A stretch of 64,000 nt of DNA from Bifidobacterium reuteri DSM 23975 (GTDB taxonomy: Bacteria; Actinomycetota; Actinomycetes; Actinomycetales; Bifidobacteriaceae), in the NCBI RefSeq assembly GCF_000741695.1, contig NZ_JGZK01000003.1, positions 248,001-312,000 on the forward strand. The letters are read 5' to 3'. Below the pieces are notes generated by a model, which was not told the origin of the DNA, ran no database searches, and saw only the letters and a program-made list of their open reading frames with translations. A program made the position numbers and the translations under genes. Position 1 is the first letter of the stretch. Every line of letters begins with the position of its first letter. Shown piece by piece: positions 36,695 to 47,049 of the stretch.

Positions 36695-38166
36695 CTGATG
36701 ATCTCCTTGAATGTGTTCAGGCCCTCGTCGCGCTTCTGCGATTGATGCAGGCGTTCCGCCCGCATCTGCGCGATTTCCTCGGGCGTGAATGCCTCCATCG
36801 TCACGCTTTGCGTACCGTCGGCCAGCATACCCGCATGTTCTTCGAACGTATGGCCGGCGGCGTCTTTGGCAGGTGCCGCGTCGGAACCGGTGGCCTTGCC
36901 TGCAGCCCTCAGCGCGAACTGCTTCGATTGACGATGCAACAGTATACCTGCAACCAGTGCGGAAATGAGCGAGCCGACCAATACGCCGAATCGGGCTTCC
37001 GCCGACAATTCGGCATTGGTGTACGCCAGCGAGGCGATGAGGAAGGAGACGGTGAAACCGATGCCGCAGGCGCAGGCGGCAGGCACCAGATCCCGTACCT
37101 TCAGTCCTTTTGCCATGTTCAATCCGCCGAGATGCGTCGCGATCCACGCCGTGCCGATGATACCGAGGGGCTTGCCGGCGACCAAGGCCACGATGAGGGC
37201 GATGACCAGAGGAGAGAGCATAAGCTCAGGGGTCAGTTCCGCGAAATGCACGCCAGTGGCGAACAACGCGAAGATCGGCAGGGCAAGCAGTGCGGAGAAC
37301 GGCTGCAGCTTGGAGGCATATCGTTCGGCGCGCGGCGAGGACTCGCCGTGCATTTCACGGGAAGGAGTGAACAGTCCCACCAGCACGCCGGCGAGCGTGG
37401 GATGCACACCGGCTTCGAACATCATCACCCATGCCAGGATACCGACGACACCGGCCGCAATCCACGGCACTCGCTTCATACGGACAAGTATGGCCCATAC
37501 GGCCGTGCAGGCCGCGATACCAACAAACCAGTACCAATCATTGAGCGACGAGAAGAACACCGCGATTAGGATGATGGCCAGCAGATCATCCACCGTGGCG
37601 AGCGTCATGAGGAACGCACGGATCGATCCCGGAAGCCCTTTGGCGAACAAGGCCAGCACGGCCAGCGAGAACGCGATATCCGTTGCCGTGGGCACCGCCC
37701 AGCCATGGACCAGTTCGCCGAACGGGATGATGCTGCCGGTGCTGGGAAGCACCACATTGCCCACGCCGCCGGGGCCGTACTGGGAGAACAGTGCGGACAC
37801 GATAACGAACAGTATCGGCGGTACCAGCATGCCTCCTGCAGCGCACAGCATCGGCACGGCTGCGGCCTTGGGATTGGACAGCGAACCGGTGGTGAGCTCC
37901 TGTTTGAGTTCGAGTCCCACGGTCAGGAAGAATATCGTGAGCAGACCGTCCTGGGCCCAATGGCCGATAGGCAGATCGATGTTGGTGTAAGGTATGCCGA
38001 TCTGCGTTTCCGCGATTGTTTCGAACAGGTGATAGGTCAACGGAAGATTGGCCGCTATGAGTCCGACCAGCGCGAAGCCGAGCATGATCAGTCCGGAGAC
38101 GCGGTCCGAGGCGGCGAGTCGTTTGATGGAGTTCCACAGCCGCAATTGCGAAGTCTTCGTCACCAT
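36631..38166 (-). CDS. nhaA: Na+/H+ antiporter NhaA
   Basis: A 511-residue antiporter with about twelve membrane segments. The ion-binding region is AVPTATDIAFSLAVLALFAK followed by TLATVDDLLAIILIA, carrying the paired aspartates of transmembrane segment 5, and ACGIGFTVSFLIASLA follows near the C-terminus. It exports sodium for proton uptake and helps pH control. About 85 hydrophilic, finally very basic residues follow the membrane core; the last 21 codons overlap the LOG gene. ATG 38166 has AAGGAG. Confidence 0.93.
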   Translation of the reverse strand: MVTKTSQLRLWNSIKRLAASDRVSGLIMLGFALVGLIAANLPLTYHLFETIAETQIGIPYTNIDLPIGHWAQDGLLTIFFLTVGLELKQELTTGSLSNPKAAAVPMLCAAGGMLVPPILFVIVSALFSQYGPGGVGNVVLPSTGSIIPFGELVHGWAVPTATDIAFSLAVLALFAKGLPGSIRAFLMTLATVDDLLAIILIAVFFSSLNDWYWFVGIAACTAVWAILVRMKRVPWIAAGVVGILAWVMMFEAGVHPTLAGVLVGLFTPSREMHGESSPRAERYASKLQPFSALLALPIFALFATGVHFAELTPELMLSPLVIALIVALVAGKPLGIIGTAWIATHLGGLNMAKGLKVRDLVPAACACGIGFTVSFLIASLAYTNAELSAEARFGVLVGSLISALVAGILLHRQSKQFALRAAGKATGSDAAPAKDAAGHTFEEHAGMLADGTQSVTMEAFTPEEIAQMRAERLHQSQKRDEGLNTFKEIIRWPRSKRRPRKPKTGKTPRRH

Positions 38167-38382
38167 CTCATGCTCCTTGCTCTTCATCACCTAACGACAA
38201 CAACCGTTGCACACAGACCGCGGTGTTTCAGGGAAACCGGCGTGGTATCGGCATCTTGATCAGTCCGGTCGAATATGGTTGGCTGAGTGCTCGCCCCAGT
38301 ATGTTCGTACGTCCTTCCATATTACGAAATGGCTACGGACGTTCCACCCCGGGCTGAGCGGAGAACAAACGACCATCGTCGG

Positions 38383-39621
38383 CTATCGCTCGGACAACGC
38401 CGTCTCGAGTCGGTCGAGCACACGTTCGAGCAGGGCGGTCGGACAGGCCAGATTGATGCGTTCGAAGTAGTCGCCGGATGCGCCGAAGATGGAGCCTTCG
38501 TCGAGCCAGACACGTCCGCGCACGTGCATGAACGTGCACAGGGCTTCAGGTGAATCGAATCCCAGCCCCCGGCAATCAAGCCAAGCCAGATAGGTGCCTT
38601 CGGGCTCGATGAGCCGTATGCCGTCGACACGTCCGGCGAATGCGCGCAGCAATCCCAGATTGCGTTCGAGCACGACCATGAGCTGGTCCAGCCAACCTTC
38701 GGCGTGCTGGTAAGCGGCCTGGCACGCCACCATGCCGAAATGGCCGACATTCAACCCGCCGATGTTCTCGGCGGCTGTATCGAACCGTCGCTTGAGCCCG
38801 GCATTGGGAATGATCACATTGGAGCACAGCAGACCGGCGAGGTTGAACGTCTTGGACGGCGCGGTGAATTCGATCACGTTGTCGGCATATGCGGATCCGA
38901 GCGTGGAGAACATCGTGGCCCGGTGTCCGGGATACGTGAAGTCGGCATGGATCTCGTCGCACAGTACCACCACATCATGGTCCCGGCAGATGTCGCCGAT
39001 GCGACGCAGCTCGTCGGCCGTCCAGACGCGGCCTACCGGATTGTGCGGATTGCATACCAGCATGGCGGTGCATCTGGGATCGGATGCCTTGGTTTCAAGA
39101 TCATCGAAATCGATGACGTAGCGGCCGGATCGCTCATCCAGTATCAGCTCGTTGTCGAGAATGGTCAGACCGTTGTGCTCACAGGCCATGGTGAACGGGT
39201 AATAGACAGGGCGCTGGATGATGACCTTATCCCCCGGATGGGTCACCGCGCGCAACGCAGTGTTGACTGCGGGCATCACGCCATCGGAAAGGCTCACCCA
39301 CTCCGGCTTCACATCGAAGCCGTGACGGCGTTTCATCCAGCCGATCAGTGCGTCGAAGTATTCGTCGGTGACGTAGTCGTACCCGAACACGTCACGGGAG
39401 GCGGACTCGACCAAGGCCTGCATGATTTCAGGAGCGGGCTTGAACTCCATATCCGCGACCGACAGCGGCACCACGTCGGCGCTGTCCGGCCCCATCTGCT
39501 CGGCGATCTCATGCCATTTATACGACGTGGATCCATGCCGTTCGAGAATGGTATCGAAATCATATCGGGCCAACCGCTCCTGCGCCACCGCACTCCGTCC
39601 TTCCACTACGCTGATGGTCAT
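38383..39621 (-). CDS. MalY/PatB-type PLP aminotransferase-fold C-S lyase
   Basis: A 412-residue fold-type I PLP enzyme with SVADMEFKPAPEI near the N-terminus, NPHNPVGRVW, LCDEIHADFTYPG and the PLP-lysine motif APSKTFNLAGL. This set matches the MalY/PatB group of cystathionine beta-lyases, which release homocysteine, pyruvate and ammonia. AAGGAT precedes ATG 39621. With metY and metI elsewhere in the window it supports an active sulfur amino acid metabolism. Confidence 0.85.
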   Translation of the reverse strand: MTISVVEGRSAVAQERLARYDFDTILERHGSTSYKWHEIAEQMGPDSADVVPLSVADMEFKPAPEIMQALVESASRDVFGYDYVTDEYFDALIGWMKRRHGFDVKPEWVSLSDGVMPAVNTALRAVTHPGDKVIIQRPVYYPFTMACEHNGLTILDNELILDERSGRYVIDFDDLETKASDPRCTAMLVCNPHNPVGRVWTADELRRIGDICRDHDVVVLCDEIHADFTYPGHRATMFSTLGSAYADNVIEFTAPSKTFNLAGLLCSNVIIPNAGLKRRFDTAAENIGGLNVGHFGMVACQAAYQHAEGWLDQLMVVLERNLGLLRAFAGRVDGIRLIEPEGTYLAWLDCRGLGFDSPEALCTFMHVRGRVWLDEGSIFGASGDYFERINLACPTALLERVLDRLETALSER

Positions 39622-39707
39622 CCTTGATGACCAACCGCAAACCCACATCATCGTAGCCGCACGCCGCATATCCGCAGACCCGCATGCCGAACATGGACCT
39701 TCATTGG

Positions 39708-39740
39708 AAAAGCCCCGGAAGCATACGCTTTCGGGGCTTT
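39708..39740 (-). terminator. Terminator downstream of the tRNA-Arg pair
   Basis: On the minus strand AAAGCCCCGAAAGC pairs with GCTTCCGGGGCTTT (one mismatch/G-U) and is followed by T residues, five bases beyond the 3' end of the distal tRNA. Confidence 0.75.
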
Positions 39741-39744
39741 ATCG

Positions 39745-39818
39745 TGCGCCGGACAGGATTCGAACCTGCGACCTGCTGATCCGTAGTCAGCTGCTCTAAT
39801 CCGCTGGGCTACCGGCGC
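39745..39818 (-). tRNA. tRNA-Arg (ACG), distal copy
   Basis: A 74-nt cloverleaf with acceptor stem GCGCCGG/CCGGCGC, anticodon loop CTACGGA giving anticodon ACG, T-arm GGTTCGAATCC and discriminator A. CCA is not encoded. The sequence is identical to the copy at 39848-39921. ACG is normally deaminated to ICG and reads CGU, CGC and CGA. Confidence 0.95.
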
Positions 39819-39847
39819 ATACCACTGTTATCCCCGTGGTTCGGGAG

Positions 39848-39921
39848 TGCGCCGGACAGGATTCGAACCTGCGACCTGCTGATCCGTAGTCAGCTGCTCT
39901 AATCCGCTGGGCTACCGGCGC
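39848..39921 (-). tRNA. tRNA-Arg (ACG), proximal copy
   Basis: It is identical over all 74 nt to the downstream copy and separated from it by 29 bp. The pair probably forms a single transcript read leftwards to the terminator at 39708-39740. Confidence 0.95.
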
Positions 39922-40057
39922 ATGTTGTCGTTCAAACAACTCGATATATAATACCCACTTCTTGCCATCTCGCAACTCGGCGTGTCGCATCGTGACACAT
40001 ACGCGGAACCGCGTCATACCAACGGTTTTCCGCTTTTCCGTCTCCGAAACGACCCGA

Positions 40058-41410
40058 TCACGCCTCTCGAAGTCGACCGGCATCATCCGGCTGCATGGCG
40101 GTCTGCAAGAGCTTTGGGCTTCCCTCTCCAAGCACGCTCGCCTTGTCGACGATCACCTGACGCACGTCTTCGAGACTGGGAATGCGGAACATCGTATCCT
40201 GCAGCGTCCGTTCGATGATGGTGCGCAATCCCCTTGCACCTATGCCCTGGCTGATGGCGGTTTCGGCGATGGCTCGAATAGCCTCTTCGGTGAATGCCAG
40301 GTCGACCCCGTCCACTGCGAACAATTTGCGGTATTGTTTCACCAAGGCGTTCGCGGGGGTCGTCAGCACTGCGACAAGATCGTCCGCATCCAGTTCCCGC
40401 AGCACACTGGTCACCGGAAGGCGACCGATGAATTCCGGAAGCAAACCGAATTCGGCAAGATCATCCGCATTGACCTGTTCCAGCAATTGCGCATCGTCCA
40501 GATCGGCATTATGCCAATTCGTGCCGAATCCGGTTTCACGCCGCCCCAGCCGCTTGCGAATGATGTCCGTCAGGCCGATGAACGCCCCACCGCAGATGAA
40601 CAGGATGCCGCGCGTGTCCATCTGCACGGTGTCCTGTTCCTTGTGCTTGCGACTGCCTTCCAGTGGCACGGACGCTATGGTGCCCTCCAGAATCTTGAGC
40701 AGAGCTTGCTGCACGCCTTCGCCTGACACATCACGGGTGATGGATGTGTTCTCCCCCGATTTACGGGCGATCTTGTCGATCTCGTCGATATAGATGATGC
40801 CATGCTGCGCCCTGCCGACGTCTCCGTCAGCGGCCTGCAGCAGTCGCTGGAGAATGGTCTCCACGTCATCGCCGACGTATCCGGCTTCGGTCAACGTGGT
40901 GGCATCGGTGATCACGAACGGCACGTTCATCACCCTCGCCAATGATTGCGCCAGATAGGTCTTGCCCACGCCGGTGGGACCGAGCAGCAGGATGTTGGAT
41001 TTCGCCACTTCGACATCCGCCAACGGATCGCGGGCATCGTTGACGCCTTTCCGCCGTACGCCCGCATGAGCGCGCTCCGAACCGTCCAGACGGAGGGCAT
41101 CGTCCTCAAGTTCCATATTGACGCGTTTGTAATGGTTGTAGACAGCCACGGACAGTGTTCGTTTCGCGTCATTCTGCCCCACCACATACCTGTTCAGATA
41201 TTCGAAGATCTGAGCCGGTTTGGGCAGTTGCAACGCATTGACTTCGGCGTCCTTGACACGCTCCTCCGCGATGATATCCACACACAGCGCGATGCATTCA
41301 TCGCAGATGGAGGCATTCGGGCCGGCCACGAGTTTCTTGACCTGGCGCTCGGTCTTACCGCAGAACGTGCAACGCGGTACGTCGTCGTTATAGCTCACTA
41401 CACGCCCCAT
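40058..41410 (-). CDS. clpX: ATP-dependent Clp protease ATP-binding subunit ClpX
   Basis: A 450-residue AAA+ unfoldase. N-terminal zinc-binding domain [10 protein letters not shown] with CDECIALC, Walker [12 protein letters not shown], pore loop GYVGDD, Walker [13 protein letters not shown] and sensor-2 region [13 protein letters not shown]. It feeds substrates to the ClpP1P2 peptidase encoded just upstream on the same strand. AAGGAG precedes ATG 41410. A hairpin at 41512-41545 separates it from clpP2. An insert of ~20 charged residues lies before the Walker A motif. Confidence 0.96.
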   Translation of the reverse strand: MGRVVSYNDDVPRCTFCGKTERQVKKLVAGPNASICDECIALCVDIIAEERVKDAEVNALQLPKPAQIFEYLNRYVVGQNDAKRTLSVAVYNHYKRVNMELEDDALRLDGSERAHAGVRRKGVNDARDPLADVEVAKSNILLLGPTGVGKTYLAQSLARVMNVPFVITDATTLTEAGYVGDDVETILQRLLQAADGDVGRAQHGIIYIDEIDKIARKSGENTSITRDVSGEGVQQALLKILEGTIASVPLEGSRKHKEQDTVQMDTRGILFICGGAFIGLTDIIRKRLGRRETGFGTNWHNADLDDAQLLEQVNADDLAEFGLLPEFIGRLPVTSVLRELDADDLVAVLTTPANALVKQYRKLFAVDGVDLAFTEEAIRAIAETAISQGIGARGLRTIIERTLQDTMFRIPSLEDVRQVIVDKASVLGEGSPKLLQTAMQPDDAGRLREA

Positions 41411-41511
41411 AATGCTCCTTCGCCGTCTGTACACGCTGTTCGACGTCGTATGACCACGACGACACCGGAACCATCGCATGGCACAGGCGTCGTTCTCGCC
41501 GTTTTCTAACA

Positions 41512-41545
41512 CAATACCCCCGGCCGACACAGGCCGAGGGTATTG
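41512..41545 (-). terminator. Terminator hairpin after clpP2
   Basis: Arms of 14 bp (CAATACCCCCGGCC with GGCCGAGGGTATTG, one mismatch) enclose six bases, 53 bp beyond the clpP2 stop. It likely limits read-through from clpP1P2 into clpX. Confidence 0.7.
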
Positions 41546-41597
41546 CAATGCCCATATTCGAAAGGCACGAAGTGCGCCTTCTCTGGTTCACGCCCGA

Positions 41598-42317
41598 TTA
41601 CCGGCGGTGTTCCAGCACCTCGTCCACGATGCCGTATTCCTTGGCTTCCGAAGCGGTCAGGAAAGTATCCACCTCGATGTCGCGGCGAATCTTCTCCACA
41701 TCCTGACCGGTGTGCTTGGCGAGGGTCTCCTCCAGCCATTCGCGCATGCGCAGCATCTCCTTGGCCTGGATCTCGATCTCCGTGGCCTTGCCGAATCCCT
41801 GATCGATGGCCGGCTGGTGGATGAGCACGCGGGCGTTCGGCAGCATCAGGCGCTTGCCCTTGGTTCCGGAGGCCAGCAGGATGGCGGCGGAGGAGGCGGC
41901 CTGACCAAGGCAGACGGTCTGCACGTCGGGCTTGATGTACTGCATCGTATCGTAGATGGCGGTCATGGCGGTCATCGAACCGCCGGGAGAATTGATGTAC
42001 ATCATCACATCGCGGTTCGGGTCCTGGGATTCCAGAACCAGCAGCTGGGCCATCACGTCGTCGGCGGAGGCGTCGTCCACCTGCACGCCGAGGAAGATGA
42101 TGCGGTCCTCGAACAGGCGGGAGTAAGCATCCTGGGTCTTCATGCCGTACGGGGTCTTCTCCACGAACTGCGGCATGATGTAACGGTTCGACGGCATCTG
42201 GGCGGGCGCGGCGGCAAAAGCCTGGGCGCGGACGGCAGCGGGCATGAAACCGGCCACACCGGAGCGCCCGGCCAGACGGTCGGCACGGGCCGCGAACTTC
42301 GCTTCTTCACTTGCCAT
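41598..42317 (-). CDS. clpP2: ATP-dependent Clp protease proteolytic subunit 2
   Basis: A 239-residue serine peptidase with INSPGGSMTAMTAIYDT, nucleophile Ser in GQAASSAAILLASGTKGKR, His in ARVLIHQPA and the Asp in RDIEVDTFLTASEAKEYGIV. It forms the mixed ClpP1P2 barrel typical of actinobacteria. The N-terminus is ~40 residues longer than E. coli ClpP and Ala-rich. ATG 42317 lies five bp after clpP1 with GGAG upstream, so the two are co-translated. Confidence 0.96.
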   Translation of the reverse strand: MASEEAKFAARADRLAGRSGVAGFMPAAVRAQAFAAAPAQMPSNRYIMPQFVEKTPYGMKTQDAYSRLFEDRIIFLGVQVDDASADDVMAQLLVLESQDPNRDVMMYINSPGGSMTAMTAIYDTMQYIKPDVQTVCLGQAASSAAILLASGTKGKRLMLPNARVLIHQPAIDQGFGKATEIEIQAKEMLRMREWLEETLAKHTGQDVEKIRRDIEVDTFLTASEAKEYGIVDEVLEHRR

Positions 42318-42322
42318 GAGTC

Positions 42323-42940
42323 TCACTCCCCCTTGTTTCCGATGGTGTCCGGCGTGGTCACGAGCTTGTCCACGAAACCGTATTCGAGGGCTTCCTGCGC
42401 GGTGAACCAGTGATCGTACTCGTTGTCTCGGTAGATCTCCTCGACGGTGTGGCCGGTCTGCTCGGCCGTCAGCTCGCTCATGGTCTTCTTCATGTCCATG
42501 ATGAGTTCGGCGTTGATGCGCACATCGGTGGCGGTGCCGCCGATGCCGCCGGAAGGCTGGTGCATGAGCACGCGGGCGTGCGAGGTCAGGTAACGCTTGC
42601 CCTTGGTGCCGGAGCTCAGCAGGAACTGGCCCATGGAGGCGCACATGCCGAGGCCCACGGTCGCCACATCCGGCTCGATGAGCTGCATGGTGTCATAGAT
42701 GGCCATGCCGGCGGTGATGGATCCGCCCGGAGAGTTGATGTACAGCCAGATGTCCTTCTTCGGATCCTCCGCCGCCAGCATCAGCAGCTGGGCGCAGATG
42801 CGGTTGGCCATATCGTCCTTGACCTCTTCGCCCATCCAGATGATGCGGTCCTTGAGCAGACGGTTGAAAATCGGGTCGACGGGGCCGGCCGGGACGTCCT
42901 CGCCCGCCATGACCGGCAAGGTCGCAAAGGTATTGCTCAC
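42323..42940 (-). CDS. clpP1: ATP-dependent Clp protease proteolytic subunit 1
   Basis: A 205-residue paralog of clpP2. [19 protein letters not shown], nucleophile region [30 protein letters not shown] and [18 protein letters not shown] are all present. The GTG at 42940 is the likely start because AAGGAG lies eight bases upstream; upstream codons in the same frame have no site. It is the first gene of clpP1-clpP2. Confidence 0.95.
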   Translation of the reverse strand: MSNTFATLPVMAGEDVPAGPVDPIFNRLLKDRIIWMGEEVKDDMANRICAQLLMLAAEDPKKDIWLYINSPGGSITAGMAIYDTMQLIEPDVATVGLGMCASMGQFLLSSGTKGKRYLTSHARVLMHQPSGGIGGTATDVRINAELIMDMKKTMSELTAEQTGHTVEEIYRDNEYDHWFTAQEALEYGFVDKLVTTPDTIGNKGE

Positions 42941-43009
42941 CTTGGTACTCCTTCTAATAACTCGAACATTGTTCAGACTACCGCCTTGAAGCGACTGCCG
43001 ACGGAATTT

Positions 43010-43025
43010 CGCCTGCATTTCGGCG
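43010..43025 (-). promoter_or_regulatory. Possible ClgR-like operator ahead of clpP1
   Basis: The inverted repeat CGCC-N8-GGCG lies 70 bp upstream of the clpP1 start. ClgR activates clp genes in actinobacteria through CG-rich palindromes; the match here is loose and only suggestive. Confidence 0.25.
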
Positions 43026-43147
43026 GCAAGCGTAGGCGCAGGGGCACTCGATTCCGCAATCCTCGCGTCGGCAATCCGATTCCGTGCCCTCAGTCGCCCC
43101 GGCATCCGTGCATCGCGTCGTCCGCGAGGGAGCTGCCTTGCGATCGG

Positions 43148-43531
43148 CTATTCCAACGTGTCGAGCACATCGTCGATGAGGAGCCGCTCCTGCGTTCGGG
43201 CGCCATCGTCTTTCAGTCTCGGGAACCGGCGTTCCGCGTTTGCCGGGCTCGCCCCCGCCGCCCGCGCCACGTTCGACTTGCTCGCCCCACGCGCCACGGC
43301 CTTCTCGGCGAGCCGATCGACCAGCGAGTCCGACACCTGCCGCATCTGTTCGGCTACCCATAGCTGGGCCATGTCCTGGCTGAGGCCGTAGTCCTCGACC
43401 AGTTCGCTGGACGCCTCCTGGATGGCCGCCCACAGCACCATGAACGGCTTGCGGTAGTAGCCGATCCGCTCGGCGAGCGGCTCGCCGGCAAGCTCCTCCA
43501 ACGCCCTGCGGTCCTCCGTGTTCGCGGACAT
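43148..43531 (-). CDS. Small helix-turn-helix-like protein downstream of hsdR
   Basis: A 127-residue acidic protein. The N-terminal ~70 residues are helical and the segment GASKSNVARAAGASPANAERR resembles a helix-turn-helix with the two helices joined by AAGAS. GGGGAGGGGG precedes ATG 43531. It begins 12 bp after the hsdR stop on the same strand, so it is probably in the restriction operon. No family was recognised; a regulatory role is a guess. Confidence 0.6.
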   Translation of the reverse strand: MSANTEDRRALEELAGEPLAERIGYYRKPFMVLWAAIQEASSELVEDYGLSQDMAQLWVAEQMRQVSDSLVDRLAEKAVARGASKSNVARAAGASPANAERRFPRLKDDGARTQERLLIDDVLDTLE

Positions 43532-43543
43532 GCGCCCCCTCCC

Positions 43544-46500
43544 CTACATCCGCATGGTATCGGCGTCGCCCGGCAGCATGGCGTTCTGCTTGACCTTGCG
43601 GATGCACAACACGAGATCGCCCATTTGCTTGGCATCGAACAGTTTCATCATCGGCCGTGGCCTGTCGAACGGCGGCTTGGTCAGTTGCTCGGGTTCGAGA
43701 TAGCCGTTGCGCTCGACGTAATCCACCACCGTGTGCAGGAAATTGATCTGCGCCTGATTCAACGTATGGGTGTTGATGAAGTCGGCGAACGCATCCATCG
43801 CCGCCTGATGGTCGAGCTTGGCGATGCGCCGCACCAGCAGGCCGAACGGCATCGAGCCGTATGAGGTCTCGTATTCAATTCGCGAACCGAGTTGGCGGAC
43901 CAGTATGCGCTCGAGCTCGCTGTAATCGTCGACATCCAGCGGCTCGTTATGCCGCAGCTTGCGGATTACGCCATCTTCCCTGTGCTCGTTGACATATCGA
44001 TTGACCTTGAGCTTGTAATCCTCAAAATGCTCGGTGATGTCGAACGGCAGGTTTTCCGTGCGCTCGATGAGCGGATCGGTCAGGTCGGTGACGATGATTC
44101 TGCGCGCGCCGGAATCCGCGATAAAGCGGACGAGGCCACGCAACTGAAGTCGCACCTGTTCCAGTTCGGCCACGGACATTCCAGACAGGTGCTCTTCATC
44201 GTGAGCGAGCGAGGCGATCAGCTCCTTATGACTGTTCACCTGCGGTATGGTCATTCGATCATAGAGACGTGCGGCGAGCGCCCTGACTTTCGTCGCGTAT
44301 GTCGCACTGGCCGCACCCGTTGCACGGGCCACCATGAACCCGTACATGAGCGCATCGAATCGCAGCGCGTATATGTCGTCTTCGTCATAATGGGCCAGCG
44401 GGGCAAGTTCCGTGGCGAGTTCTCGCACGTTGAGATCGTCCAATGACGTGAACACGTCGCGGTTGCGGTACCGTTCGACGTATTCGCGCTTGAGTCGTAC
44501 CGCGACCTTGTTCACATCCCAGCCGTTGATTTGGCCGCACACATCGTCTACCAGCGTTTCGCGCCACTGGGCTATCTGCTGGTCGTCAAGGTATGTGCCT
44601 GATTGGAAGGCGTGGATGAGTTCGGCTTTACGCGCGAAGATGCGCTCGCTCACCGAGGCGGCCGGCTTGTCTTCTACGACGTTTGTCTGTTCGCGGAAGA
44701 ACGCGAAGTTGCCGCAGTAGTCGAAGATCTTGAAATATCGTTTGCCGAAGTGTTCCTCGCCACCGTCCACGCAGTCGAGTTCCGGGCACAGTCTGGTGCC
44801 TCGGCCGATCATCTGCCAGAACTTGATCTTGGACCGCACCTTCTTGAAGAACACGAGATTGACGACTTCGGGCACGTCGACGCCGGTGTCCATCATGTCG
44901 ACGGATACGGTGATGACCGGATTCGGTTTGTGTTTGAATTCGGCGATGATGCTGTGCGCATAGTCCTCACTGTGCAGCACGGCTTTGATGAATCCGTTGG
45001 ATGATTCCTTCGGATAGAGCCGTGCATACCGTTCGACGATAAAGCGGGCATGCAGTTGGTTTGCCGCGAAGATGATGGTTTTGCCGAGCCGCTCGCCGCC
45101 GTCGGTTCGGATGCCGTGATCGTGCAGGTCCTGCAATACGATATCGACGGTCTTCGGATTCATCACATACTTGTTGAGCGCGTCCGCATCGATATGATCG
45201 GGAATATCGGCCTTGCCGTCGTCTTCGTCCGCGCTGTCGCCGAAGTCCTCCTCGTAACGGACCCTGTCTTCTTCGGACAGCTCGTCGTAGGTGATGCCTT
45301 CGTCCATGAACTTCGTTTTGGCTTCGATGTTCTGATACGGCACAAGCACATGGTCTTTGAGCGCGGTCGCGTATTCGTACACGTACGTAGGCACGCCATG
45401 TTCGACGTGGAAGAAATCGTAGGTATTGCGATCCACTTCGTTGCGCGGCGTGGCGGTGAGCCCGACCATGATCGCGTCGAAATGCTCGAAAATCACCCGG
45501 TATTTCTTGAAGATCGAACGGTGGGCCTCATCCACGATGATCAGGTCGAAATGTCCGGCCGAGAACGCAGGTTTGCCGTCCGCTCCGGCTTCCGTGTCTA
45601 TGGCGTTGATCATGGTCTGGTAGGTGGAGAAGACCACGCGCGCGTCCGCATCATGTTTGTTGTCGCATAGATTGCACAGCGACCAGTCGGGATAGTATTC
45701 GCCATATGCGCTATTCGCCTGCGAGACGAGTTCGACGCGGTCGGCGAGGAACAGTACGTTCTTGACGAGTCCGGCGCGCATGAGTACGTCGGCGAGCGCT
45801 GCGGAGACTCGCGTCTTGCCGGTGCCGGTGGCCATGACGAGCAGGCTGCGGCGTTGCCTTTGGTTGAGGTTCTCGCACACGGCTTGGATGGCTTCGAGCT
45901 GATAGTAGCGGCCGTCACCGCCCGCGACAGAACGGTTGACGGGGACGGTGGACGGGTCGATGGCGTTGCGGCGCCGGTCGATGATGCGTTGCAGGTCGTC
46001 CTGGGCGAACACTTCGCCGACTTCACGGTATGAGCCGTTGTCGTCGTCCACAAAATACGTGCGGTAGCCGTTGGAGATGAAGATAAGCGGACGGTAGCCG
46101 AATTGTCGTTCGAGACAATTGGCATAGAGGCGTGCTTGTTGCAATCCTTTTGCCGGCTCGTATGAGGTGCGTTTGGCTTCGATGATGGCGAGTGGTTTGC
46201 CGTCGCGTCCATTGAGCAGGTAATCGATGCGACCTTGTTGTCCCGGATTTCCTTCCATACCGGTGACCGGATACTCTTCTATGACGTCGCGCTGCATGTT
46301 CCAGCCGACCAATTGCAGGTCAAGGTCGATGAACCGTTTGCGCGTCTCGTATTCGCTGTACTCGTCGGCGGGAAGCTTCGGCATGGCCGGCTGTTCGGCC
46401 TTGCGGGCGGCAAGCTGGTCGCTTAACGCGCGAATCCGCTCTTCGAGTTGTGCGATGCGCACAGTCTGCTCACCAAGCTGCGCCTCGTATTCCTTACGCG

Positions 46501-46975
46501 CGGCGTCTTCCTGGGCTTTGCGTTGCTTGGCCGCGAGTGCATGGCTGACTGCCGGAACCTGTTTGGGATCGAAGACACGTTTGGTATAACGGCTACCGTA
46601 GCTGTAGTCGATCCATTGGATGAACAGGAAGAGAATCTTCAGGGAAAACAACGCATCTTCGGGCTTGAGCTGCGCATTGCGATGGGCGGCCATATTGCCG
46701 GCCGTGATGATGTATTGCAAGGATTCCCACAGGCGGTTGTCTGCGAGAGCGTCGCGGAAGGTGGGTTCGTGGACGAGAGACTGCAGGTTGTCTTTGTATG
46801 GTGGTTTAACGGTCTCGTCGGCGGCATACACCCATTTGACGGCGAGCTCGAACGCGCGGCGAGCCGCCAATGCGCTGATGGTGGGCGACAGCGACATCGC
46901 CCGTTCCGCCTCCAGACACGCATCGGCGAACATCTCATAATTGCTCTGCCCGATGAGGAACGAGAAGTTTGCCAT
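43544..46975 (-). CDS. hsdR: Type I restriction enzyme R subunit
   Basis: A 1143-residue protein. It has an N-terminal DUF4145/HEPN-like domain (~20-120), a coiled coil (~150-195), a PD-(D/E)xK nuclease site RIDYLLNGRDG followed by AIIEAKRTS, and superfamily 2 helicase motifs MATGTGKTRVS, IVDEAHRS, GLTATPRNE and QMIGRGTRL. A C-terminal EcoEI-R-like helical domain follows. It translocates DNA and cuts when the site is unmethylated. AAAGGAG precedes ATG 46975. It is separated from hsdS by an insert of about 0.9 kb. Confidence 0.93.
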   Translation of the reverse strand: MANFSFLIGQSNYEMFADACLEAERAMSLSPTISALAARRAFELAVKWVYAADETVKPPYKDNLQSLVHEPTFRDALADNRLWESLQYIITAGNMAAHRNAQLKPEDALFSLKILFLFIQWIDYSYGSRYTKRVFDPKQVPAVSHALAAKQRKAQEDAARKEYEAQLGEQTVRIAQLEERIRALSDQLAARKAEQPAMPKLPADEYSEYETRKRFIDLDLQLVGWNMQRDVIEEYPVTGMEGNPGQQGRIDYLLNGRDGKPLAIIEAKRTSYEPAKGLQQARLYANCLERQFGYRPLIFISNGYRTYFVDDDNGSYREVGEVFAQDDLQRIIDRRRNAIDPSTVPVNRSVAGGDGRYYQLEAIQAVCENLNQRQRRSLLVMATGTGKTRVSAALADVLMRAGLVKNVLFLADRVELVSQANSAYGEYYPDWSLCNLCDNKHDADARVVFSTYQTMINAIDTEAGADGKPAFSAGHFDLIIVDEAHRSIFKKYRVIFEHFDAIMVGLTATPRNEVDRNTYDFFHVEHGVPTYVYEYATALKDHVLVPYQNIEAKTKFMDEGITYDELSEEDRVRYEEDFGDSADEDDGKADIPDHIDADALNKYVMNPKTVDIVLQDLHDHGIRTDGGERLGKTIIFAANQLHARFIVERYARLYPKESSNGFIKAVLHSEDYAHSIIAEFKHKPNPVITVSVDMMDTGVDVPEVVNLVFFKKVRSKIKFWQMIGRGTRLCPELDCVDGGEEHFGKRYFKIFDYCGNFAFFREQTNVVEDKPAASVSERIFARKAELIHAFQSGTYLDDQQIAQWRETLVDDVCGQINGWDVNKVAVRLKREYVERYRNRDVFTSLDDLNVRELATELAPLAHYDEDDIYALRFDALMYGFMVARATGAASATYATKVRALAARLYDRMTIPQVNSHKELIASLAHDEEHLSGMSVAELEQVRLQLRGLVRFIADSGARRIIVTDLTDPLIERTENLPFDITEHFEDYKLKVNRYVNEHREDGVIRKLRHNEPLDVDDYSELERILVRQLGSRIEYETSYGSMPFGLLVRRIAKLDHQAAMDAFADFINTHTLNQAQINFLHTVVDYVERNGYLEPEQLTKPPFDRPRPMMKLFDAKQMGDLVLCIRKVKQNAMLPGDADTMRM

Positions 46976-47049
46976 CACCTGACTCCTTTGCCTGTGTAAT
47001 CCGTGGCACATTGTTTTCCCGCACGATGATGCAGATCGAAAAGATTGTT

